Shown here one piece after another: positions 6,277-11,430 of a DNA stretch of 11,430 bases. The position numbers were made by a program, and so were the translations under genes. The notes below the pieces were generated by a model that worked only from the letters and a program-made list of their open reading frames with translations, ran no database searches and was not told the origin of the DNA. The first letter of the stretch is position 1. Every line of letters starts with the position of its first letter. Origin of the DNA: an uncultured Oscillospiraceae bacterium (lineage in GTDB: Bacteria; Bacillota; Clostridia; Oscillospirales; Oscillospiraceae); NCBI GenBank assembly GCA_934655935.1, contig CAKUHJ010000053.1, forward strand, positions 1-11,430. Reading direction: 5' to 3'.

Positions 6277-6924
6277 TTATACAATGATGCAAACTGCGGC
6301 AAAGCAGCCCTCCGGCGCGGCAAGCTCCAGCGCCGCCGCGCCCGGAAGGTCCGGACGGTCTCCGTCCAGATGCACGCAGAAGCTTTCAAGCGGACGGCTC
6401 AGACCCTCGCCGGTAGCCTTCAGATAGCTTTCCTTGAGGCACCACAGGCGGAAAAAACGCGTGCGCCGCTCGGCATCGTCCTGCGCGGCGGAAAGAAACG
6501 CGCGCTCGTCCGGGTGAAAGGGAAAGGCGCCGCTGTGCGCCGGGAGATGCGCGCCGCTTTGAATATCGCAGCCGACCGGCGCGGCGGCAAAGGCCGCCAT
6601 CGCCCAGCGCCTGGAGTGCGAGAGGCTGAAGAACAGCTCCGGCTGCTCCGGAAGAAACGGCTTTCCCGCCGGCGTGCGCTCGATGCGCAGAAGCTCCGGC
6701 GCAAGGCCCGCGTCCAAAAAGCCCTGCCGCAGCAGAAGTCCGCCCGCTGCGCGCAGCGCCTGATCCCGGCGGAAGCGGCATGCCAGCACCCGATTTTGCC
6801 GTGCGGGCGGCAGCAGGCGCAGCGCGGAGCAAAGCGCGTCGTCTGCAAGCAGCGGCTCCGCGTCCGCCAGGTAGACGGAAACGGGTCTGCCGCCGGGGCG
6901 GCAGATGTGTTTTATGACGTTCAT
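6277..6924 (-). CDS. 4'-phosphopantetheinyl transferase, Sfp type
   Basis: The 215-aa protein has the Sfp-family motifs in order: GKPFL at 88-91, FFSLSHS at 98-104, GCDIQ at 118-122, and WCLKESYLKATGEGL at 161-175. These enzymes move the phosphopantetheine arm from coenzyme A to a serine on acyl or peptidyl carrier proteins. Lys164, Glu165 and Lys169 match the KE...K core, and Asp120 matches a magnesium ligand. The second ligand position, usually Glu in GxDxE, is Gln122 here. Some family members appear to carry Gln, so this need not mean loss of activity. The start follows the rsmI stop by five bases and has no clear SD, which suggests coupled translation. No polyketide or peptide synthetase genes are in view, so the carrier-protein partner is unknown. 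Confidence 0.88.
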   Translation of the reverse strand: MNVIKHICRPGGRPVSVYLADAEPLLADDALCSALRLLPPARQNRVLACRFRRDQALRAAGGLLLRQGFLDAGLAPELLRIERTPAGKPFLPEQPELFFSLSHSRRWAMAAFAAAPVGCDIQSGAHLPAHSGAFPFHPDERAFLSAAQDDAERRTRFFRLWCLKESYLKATGEGLSRPLESFCVHLDGDRPDLPGAAALELAAPEGCFAAVCIIV

Positions 6925-6929
6925 GCCGG

Positions 6930-7766
6930 CTATTGCGTTCGCTTCATGACGGCGTCATAGAGCTGATTTTTCGCAAAGCCGGTCTGCTGTGCGATTTTGC
7001 GCACGGCGTCCTTGGTGGAAAGGCCCTCCTCCATGGCGCTTTGCGCGAGCGCCGCGGCCTCGGCCAGCGTCATTTCCGTGTCCTCCGGCTCCGGCGCGCC
7101 CTCCACAACCAGCACATACTCTCCGCGCGGCGCGTTCTGCGCGTAGTACGCCGCAGCGGCGGAAAGCGTGGTGCGCCGGATTTCCTCATGAAGCTTCGTC
7201 AGCTCCCGGCAAAGGGAGATTCTGCGCTCCGGGCCGAAGACGGCGCAAAAATCCTCGAGCGTTGCAAGCAGCTTGTGCGGCGCTTCGTAGAAGATCATGG
7301 TCCTGGGCTCCGAGCGCAGACTTTCCAGGTGCGCGCGGCGGCTTTTTTTGTTGATGGACAAGAAACCCTCGAAGCTGAAGCGGCCCGTCGGCAGCGCAGA
7401 GACGGACAGTGCGGTGACCAGCGCGCACGGGCCGGGGATCGCCGTGACCGGGACACCCGCTTCGGCGCACAGGCGCACCAGATCCTCTCCGGGGTCGGAG
7501 ATGGCGGGAGAACCCGCGTCGGTTACAAGCGCGCAGCTTTCGCCGCCCAGCAGGCGCTCGACGATTTTCTGCCCCGCCGTGTGCTTGTTGTGCTCGTAAT
7601 AGCTGACGAGGGGCTTTTTAAGCTCGAGATAATTCAGCAGCTTCAGGCTTACGCGCGTATCCTCGGCGGCGATAAAGTCCGCCTGCTCCAGCGTTTTCCG
7701 GCAGCGGACGGAAATGTCGCCCAGGTTGCCGATCGGCGTGGGGACAAGGTAGAGCGTACCTGCCAT
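6930..7766 (-). CDS. rsmI: 16S rRNA (cytidine1402-2'-O)-methyltransferase
   Basis: The 278-aa protein is a clear RsmI, of the tetrapyrrole-methylase fold. Visible motifs are LVPTPIGNLGDIS (7-19), AEDTR (34-38), VTDAGSPAISDPG (81-93), IPGPCA (110-115) and FYEAPHKL (159-166). The enzyme uses S-adenosylmethionine to 2'-O-methylate C1402 in the decoding centre of 16S rRNA. The last 50 residues (GLSTKDAVRKIAQQTGFAKNQLY) form the small helical tail common in Firmicutes members. The start ATG follows the upstream stop directly (TAAATG), with GGAGG eight bases before it. Bacillus subtilis has the related order yabB-yazA-rsmI; here the GIY-YIG gene yazA is absent between the two methylases. Confidence 0.95.
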   Translation of the reverse strand: MAGTLYLVPTPIGNLGDISVRCRKTLEQADFIAAEDTRVSLKLLNYLELKKPLVSYYEHNKHTAGQKIVERLLGGESCALVTDAGSPAISDPGEDLVRLCAEAGVPVTAIPGPCALVTALSVSALPTGRFSFEGFLSINKKSRRAHLESLRSEPRTMIFYEAPHKLLATLEDFCAVFGPERRISLCRELTKLHEEIRRTTLSAAAAYYAQNAPRGEYVLVVEGAPEPEDTEMTLAEAAALAQSAMEEGLSTKDAVRKIAQQTGFAKNQLYDAVMKRTQ

Positions 7767-8486
7767 TTATGCTTCCTCCTGCATGTGATAAATTCTGCGG
7801 CAGTCCGCGGTCGGCGCGCCGCCGGTATGATAAAGCGTCAGATCCTGCAGAAGCTCCAGCCCCGGCCTTCCGCCAAGCCGCGCTTCGACCAGCACGAGCG
7901 AGACCCTTGCTTCCGGCGTGTGGCGGACAAGCTGCAGGCGCTTCGGCTCCAGCCGGGCGTTTCGCAGGCTGAGCAGAACGTCGGTCAGCCGCTCCGGCTT
8001 ATGCACCAGGAAAAAAGCGCCGCCCCAGCGGAGCGCATAGGCCGCGCAGCGGCAGATGTCCTCCAGGCTGCAGGAAATTTCGCTTCTTGCCGTCTGCAGC
8101 TGGGGCTGTGCGCGCTGCGCGCCGTTTCCTGCCGGATAATAGGGCGGATTGCAGACGACTGCGTCGAAGCGCTGCGCGCCGAGAAGCGTCCGCCCGTCCC
8201 GCAGGTCGCCCTCCAGAACCGAAAAGCGGCCGGAGAGCGCGTTCCTCTGCGCGTTTTCGCGCGCAGCCTGCGCGGCCTGCGGCTGCACCTCCAGGCCGAG
8301 CAGCGAAAGCGTGGGCTCCTTTGCAAGCAGCAGCAGGCTCAGCGCGCCGCAGCCGCAGCCAAGGTCCAGAATCTTTTGCCCCGCGCGAACGCGGCAGAAA
8401 TCGGCCAGGACCATCGAATCGGTGGACAGGGCAAACTGCCCGCCGGGAATCTGCAGCCGGTAAAGTCCGGAAAGCGTTTCACACAT
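7767..8486 (-). CDS. trmN6: tRNA1(Val) (adenine37-N6)-methyltransferase-like (TrmN6/YabB family)
   Basis: The 239-aa Rossmann methyltransferase shows the SAM-binding motif ILDLGCGCGALSLLLL (39-54), an acidic turn GLEVQ (64-68) and the catalytic NPPY (113-116) expected for N6-adenine methylation. The N-terminal region (GGQFALSTDSMVLADF, 15-30) and the position directly before rsmI fit the YabB/YfiC group, which modifies tRNA near the anticodon. The exact target is inferred from the family. ATG 8486 is chosen because homology begins there. A longer frame reaching back to 8615 would run through the terminator hairpin and into the ferredoxin gene. No SD precedes the ATG; the upstream bases are AT-rich and resemble a -10 box. 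This is the first gene of the five-gene operon. Confidence 0.85.
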   Translation of the reverse strand: MCETLSGLYRLQIPGGQFALSTDSMVLADFCRVRAGQKILDLGCGCGALSLLLLAKEPTLSLLGLEVQPQAAQAARENAQRNALSGRFSVLEGDLRDGRTLLGAQRFDAVVCNPPYYPAGNGAQRAQPQLQTARSEISCSLEDICRCAAYALRWGGAFFLVHKPERLTDVLLSLRNARLEPKRLQLVRHTPEARVSLVLVEARLGGRPGLELLQDLTLYHTGGAPTADCRRIYHMQEEA

Positions 8487-8487
8487 G

Positions 8488-8517
8488 ATAATAATAAAAA
8501 ATGCAATATTCGGACAA
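8488..8517 (-). promoter_or_regulatory. Possible promoter abutting the trmN6 start
   Basis: On the minus strand TTGTCC (8517-8512, 4 of 6 bases of the -35 consensus) lies 18 bases from TATTAT (8493-8488), or 15 bases from an overlapping TATTAT at 8496-8491. Either -10 ends within five bases of the ATG, so a transcript from here would begin at or inside the first codons. The operon might instead be read through from the ferredoxin gene. Confidence 0.3.
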
Positions 8518-8547
8518 AAGGCCTGTGCAGACACGCACAGGCCTTTT
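8516..8547 (-). terminator. Rho-independent terminator after the ferredoxin gene
   Basis: A perfect 13-bp stem (8516-8528 with 8535-8547, AAAAGGCCTGTGC paired with its complement, six-base loop) lies 12 bases past the ferredoxin stop. The TTTT of the 3' arm acts as a short U-run for minus-strand transcripts. It separates the ferredoxin from the trmN6 operon. Confidence 0.8.
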
Positions 8548-8559
8548 CCGATGTACAGC

Positions 8560-8730
8560 TTACTCCTGCGTAATCGCGTCGTTGGGGCACTCAGCCGCGC
8601 AGGTTCCGCATTCAACGCACTGGTCGGCGTCGATCACATACTTGCCGTCGCCTTCCGTAATGATGCCGAGGGGGCACGCATCGGCGCAGCTTCCGCACAT
8701 CACGCAGCTGTCGTTGATCACATATGCCAT
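8560..8730 (-). CDS. 2[4Fe-4S] bacterial-type ferredoxin
   Basis: The 56-aa protein has the two classical cluster motifs, CxxCxxCxxxCP at Cys9/12/15/19 and Cys38/41/44/48, so it should bind two [4Fe-4S] clusters in the usual crossed manner. Such small clostridial ferredoxins carry low-potential electrons in the cytoplasm, for example for pyruvate:ferredoxin oxidoreductase and hydrogenases. The start ATG 8730 has GGAGGTG seven bases upstream and gives the standard family length. A longer frame to 8775 lacks support. The gene is monocistronic, with its own promoter (8764-8791) and terminator (8516-8547). It shows nothing unusual. Confidence 0.95.
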   Translation of the reverse strand: MAYVINDSCVMCGSCADACPLGIITEGDGKYVIDADQCVECGTCAAECPNDAITQE

Positions 8731-8763
8731 TTGAAAACACCTCCATGTTTTTAATGCGCCTAC

Positions 8764-8791
8764 ATCATAGCACATTTTCGCAAAAAATCAA
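8764..8791 (-). promoter_or_regulatory. Ferredoxin promoter
   Basis: The minus strand has TTGATT (8791-8786), a 16-base spacer, then TATGAT (8769-8764) preceded by TGC, an extended -10. The predicted start gives a leader of about 25-30 nt containing the GGAGGTG ribosome site. Confidence 0.75.
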
Positions 8792-8873
8792 ATACTTTCT
8801 GTGAACAAGCCGTAAAGCCCGTGTGAATTCGGGCGCGTTTGCCGGAAAGGCGCGCAAAAGGCGGCGGAGCGGG

Positions 8874-8879
8874 TATAAA
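8874..8879 (+). promoter_or_regulatory. Possible -10 box for clpC
   Basis: TATAAA stands out in GC-rich DNA 73 bases before the proposed clpC start, but it has no recognisable -35 at normal spacing. No tandem CtsR heptads (GGTCAAA-type direct repeat) or CIRCE-like inverted repeat is visible; only one GGTCAAG half-site occurs at 8892-8898. Confidence 0.3.
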
Positions 8880-8946
8880 TGCGGCGCGCCCGGTCAAGAA
8901 TTTCCGGGAAAAGCCTGAACAAAGGTGGGGTGATGGTATCAAAAGG

Positions 8947-11331
8947 GTGGCCTTATCCTGGCGGAGCGAACGCCTGGTGCGCAGCGCGTGCGAGGAGGCG
9001 GCGCGGCTCGGCCTGCGGACTGCGGGGACGGAGCACGCGCTTTTGTCCATGCTCGGCGAGAGCGGGAGCCTGGCTGCAAACGTTCTTTGCGGCGCGGGGC
9101 TGCAGGCAAGAAGCGTGCGCTGTGTGCTGCTTGCGCAGCGTGTGCAGGGCGCGCCCGCCTCCGGGCGCGGCGCGTGCCCCGGAACGCCGCTTCGAAGAGC
9201 GCTTGCCCAGGCGGCGCGCGAGGCCTGGGGGCTTGGTGCGCCGCGTGCGGAGCCGGAGCATCTGCTCCTGGCCTTTACGCGCGAGCCGGAATGCGGGGCC
9301 GCGCGGATTCTTTCTGAAAGCGGCGCAGATCTGAACTGCGTGTTTTCGGAGCTTTATCTGAACCTCCGCGCTGCGGGGGAGCCTGGGAGGGAGACGACTA
9401 CGAGACTTCTGGAAACCTATTGTGAGAATATGCTCGAACGCGCGCTGCGCACGGAGCCGGTCGTCGGCAGGGAGCGGGAGCTTGCGCAGCTGCTGCAGAT
9501 TCTCAGCCGCAAGAACAAGAACAATCCGGCCATCATCGGCGAGCCCGGCGTGGGAAAAACCGCGCTGGTGGAGGCGCTGGCGCAGAAGCTTGCGCAGGGG
9601 GACGTTCCGCAGTGCCTGCGCGGCAAGAAGCTTTACTGCCTGAATATGGCGAGCGTCCTGGCGGGCACAAAGTACCGCGGGGAGTTTGAAGAACGCATCC
9701 GGGACATTCTGGCGGAAATCCGCCGGGCGGGGAACGTCATTTTGTTTGTGGACGAGATGCACACCATTGTCGGCGCGGGCAGCGCGGAGGGCGCGATTGA
9801 CGCGGCGAACCTTCTGAAGCCGGCCCTGGGTCGCAGCGAGCTTCAGATGATCGGCGCGACGACGCTGGAGGAATACCGGAAATATATCGAAAAAGACGCC
9901 GCGCTGGAGCGGCGCTTCCGGCCGCTCATCGTCCGCGAGCCGACGCAGGAGCAGAGCCTTCAGATGCTCATGGCGCTGCTGCCGGGGCTGGAGCGGCACC
10001 ACCGGCTGACGATCGAGCCCGCCGCGGCGCGCGCGGCCGTCACGCTTTCTAGCCGCTACCTGACGGATCGCTTTCTTCCGGACAAGGCGCTGGACCTTCT
10101 GGACGAGGCGGCGGCGCGGGTGTGGCTGGAAAAGGACGGAAAGCTGCTTCTGGAAACCGAGCGCGAGCAGGCAAGGCTTGAGCAGGGGATTGAGCAGGCC
10201 GCCGGCGCACGGGACTTTGAAAAGGCCGCGCAGCTGCGGGACGAACTGCAGGCGCTTCTTCGCAGCCGCCAGAGAAAGGACGCGTCCGGGCTGCGCCCGC
10301 GCGTAACGCCGCAGAGCGTCGCGCGGACCGTGGCAGAGCGCACGGGAATTCCGGTCGGGCAGCTTCAGAGCGGGGAGCGCGAGCGGCTTCTCGGCCTTGA
10401 GCAGGCACTGTGCAGCCGGATTGTCGGTCAGCGGGAGGCCATCCACGCGGCTGCCGCGGCGGTGCTCCGCGGCAGGACGGGCTTTGCCGACCAGGCGCGG
10501 CCGGCTGCGTCGCTGCTGCTCATCGGACCGAGCGGCGTAGGAAAGACGGAGCTTTGCAAGCAGCTGGCCGAGCAGGTCTACGGCAGTCGGGACGCGCTTG
10601 TGCGCATCGATATGACCGAGTATATGGAACCCAACAGCGTCTCCCGGCTTCTTGGCGCGCCGCCGGGCTACGTCGGCTACGAGCAGGGCGGCACGCTGAC
10701 GGAGAAGGTGCGCAGAAGGCCCTACTGCGTGGTGCTCTTTGACGAGCTGGAGAAGGCGCACCGGGATGTGACGGGGCTGCTTCTGCAGCTTCTGGACGAC
10801 GGCGTGCTGACCGATTCCTTCGGCCGGACGGTCAACTTCAAAAACACGCTTGTGGTGATGACCTCCAACCTTGCCAGCGATCAGGCCGGCAAACCCGGTC
10901 TCGGCTTTACGCCGGGCTGCGAGCGCGAGCGGCTGCAAAAGCGCCTGCGGGAGGCCTTCAGCCCGGAATTTCTCGGAAGAATCGACTGCATTGCGCAGTT
11001 CCGTTCGCTTGGGCCGGCAGAGCTGGCGCAGATTGCGGTCATGGAGCTGAAAAACAGCGCCGGGCGCCTTTTTGCGCAGGGCATGGAGCTGTTCGGCAGC
11101 CGCGAGGCGCCGCAGGCGCTGGCGCAGCAGTGCCTGCTGGAGGGCGCGGGCGCGCGCGGGCTTCGGAGAAGCCTGCAGAAAATCGTGGAGGGACCGGCGG
11201 CGGAGCTTCACCTTCGCAGGCCGGAGCTTTCCAGAGTTTATCTTGCCGTGCGCGGCGCGGAGGCGGTGCTCTGCACGCAGCCGGAGGGGGCGGAAAACGC
11301 CTATCTGCCCCTATTTGAAACAAACGTTTAA
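8947..11331 (+). CDS. clpC: ATP-dependent Clp protease ATP-binding subunit ClpC
   Basis: From GTG 8947 the protein is 794 aa with ClpC architecture. It has two Clp_N repeats (about 1-145), the first ATPase module with Walker A GEPGVGKT (198-205) and Walker B LFVDE (about 266-270), and a middle region with a UVR-like helix pair (about 404-444, [13 protein letters not shown]). The second module has GPSGVGKT (527-534) and VLFDE (about 596-600). An LGF tripeptide at 652-654 fits the loop that docks on ClpP. ClpC unfolds substrates for ClpP, usually with adaptors. The gene stands alone, without ctsR, mcsA or mcsB beside it. The start is uncertain: GTG 8947 gives the family's N-terminal length but sits 16 bases past AAAGGTGGGG, while the well-spaced ATG 8933 is out of frame. 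An alternative in-frame TTG at 8839 adds 36 unrelated residues. Confidence 0.92.
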   Translation: MALSWRSERLVRSACEEAARLGLRTAGTEHALLSMLGESGSLAANVLCGAGLQARSVRCVLLAQRVQGAPASGRGACPGTPLRRALAQAAREAWGLGAPRAEPEHLLLAFTREPECGAARILSESGADLNCVFSELYLNLRAAGEPGRETTTRLLETYCENMLERALRTEPVVGRERELAQLLQILSRKNKNNPAIIGEPGVGKTALVEALAQKLAQGDVPQCLRGKKLYCLNMASVLAGTKYRGEFEERIRDILAEIRRAGNVILFVDEMHTIVGAGSAEGAIDAANLLKPALGRSELQMIGATTLEEYRKYIEKDAALERRFRPLIVREPTQEQSLQMLMALLPGLERHHRLTIEPAAARAAVTLSSRYLTDRFLPDKALDLLDEAAARVWLEKDGKLLLETEREQARLEQGIEQAAGARDFEKAAQLRDELQALLRSRQRKDASGLRPRVTPQSVARTVAERTGIPVGQLQSGERERLLGLEQALCSRIVGQREAIHAAAAAVLRGRTGFADQARPAASLLLIGPSGVGKTELCKQLAEQVYGSRDALVRIDMTEYMEPNSVSRLLGAPPGYVGYEQGGTLTEKVRRRPYCVVLFDELEKAHRDVTGLLLQLLDDGVLTDSFGRTVNFKNTLVVMTSNLASDQAGKPGLGFTPGCERERLQKRLREAFSPEFLGRIDCIAQFRSLGPAELAQIAVMELKNSAGRLFAQGMELFGSREAPQALAQQCLLEGAGARGLRRSLQKIVEGPAAELHLRRPELSRVYLAVRGAEAVLCTQPEGAENAYLPLFETNV

Positions 11332-11401
11332 AAATTCGTTTTTTCGACAAAAACGGCGAAAAAATGGGTAAATTTTCTTTCGTTTATTTTTGAAAAAGGA
11401 C

Positions 11402-11430
11402 TTGATTTTTTTTGCCGCACTGCGTATTAT
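11402..11430 (+). promoter_or_regulatory. Promoter for a gene beyond the right edge
   Basis: TTGATT (11402-11407), a 17-base spacer and TATTAT (11425-11430) match the sigma-A consensus at 4 and 5 of 6 positions, with ideal spacing. The 70 bases before it, after the clpC stop, are AT-rich with A and T runs. They contain only a weak AT stem (CGTTTTT with AAAAACG, about 11338-11356) that I do not call a terminator. Confidence 0.65.

Noticed and set aside
6933..8573. 546-codon open frame on the plus strand across rsmI and trmN6
   Set aside because: It is antisense to two well-supported genes, rich in Arg and Gln repeats and without domains.
8487..8615. N-terminal extension of the TrmN6-like protein
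   Set aside because: The extension would translate the ferredoxin terminator and overlap the end of the ferredoxin gene; family similarity begins at the ATG at 8486.
8804..8830. GCCCG-TGTGAATT-CGGGC hairpin between ferredoxin and clpC
   Set aside because: The stem is only five pairs with no U-run, and it lies between divergent genes where a terminator is not needed; probably chance.
8953..11211. Long open frame on the minus strand opposite clpC
   Set aside because: It mirrors the codon positions of clpC in GC-rich DNA, has Arg/Ala/Leu-rich low-complexity content and no recognisable domain.
1..11430. CRISPR array, tRNA or rRNA genes, transposase, toxin-antitoxin pair
   Set aside because: No regularly spaced repeats, no cloverleaf or rRNA-like stretches, and no recognisable transposase or toxin-antitoxin proteins were seen by eye.

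Overview
The window is GC-rich (roughly 60% or more by eye) and tightly packed. It looks like chromosomal DNA of an anaerobic Gram-positive bacterium of the class Clostridia, possibly Oscillospiraceae-like. The case rests on strong AGGAGG-type ribosome sites, an 8-cysteine ferredoxin, an oxygen-sensitive iron-sulphur cysteine desulfidase/serine dehydratase-like enzyme, a DUF3786-type protein, a ClpC with a UVR motif, and promoters of the form TGCTATAAT. The taxonomic placement is inference.

Left part (1-1295, minus strand): a YjjG/YfnB-type HAD phosphatase overlaps by 17 nt the start of a zinc-ribbon membrane protein that runs off the left edge. A pair of divergent extended -10 promoters (1256-1288) serves the HAD gene leftward and tex rightward.

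Middle left (1296-4364, plus strand): the stretch between the rightward promoter and tex is a 272-nt highly palindromic element. It can be drawn as a three-way junction closed by a 25-bp inverted repeat. tex (RNA-binding transcription accessory protein) follows 26 nt later and is coupled by TAATG to a DUF3786-like protein. The convergent gap at 4365-4590 holds two identical 28-bp terminator hairpins flanking a 162-bp palindromic, MITE-like insert.

Middle right (4591-8486, minus strand): a compact five-gene operon, read right to left: a TrmN6/YabB-type tRNA methyltransferase, rsmI (16S rRNA methylation), an Sfp-type phosphopantetheinyl transferase, a small one-helix membrane protein with a coiled coil, and a CyuA-type cysteine desulfidase (UPF0597). 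The last gene has a 7-bp hairpin lying between its Shine-Dalgarno sequence and its start codon.

Right part (8516-11430): a 56-aa 2[4Fe-4S] ferredoxin on the minus strand with its own promoter and terminator, then, divergently, a standalone clpC ATPase gene whose start is ambiguous. The window ends exactly on a good -35/-10 promoter for a gene beyond the right edge.

Most genes are housekeeping. No new multi-gene system is evident. The most unusual signals are non-coding: the tex leader element, the duplicated terminator with its insert, and the hairpin between SD and start of the desulfidase gene.
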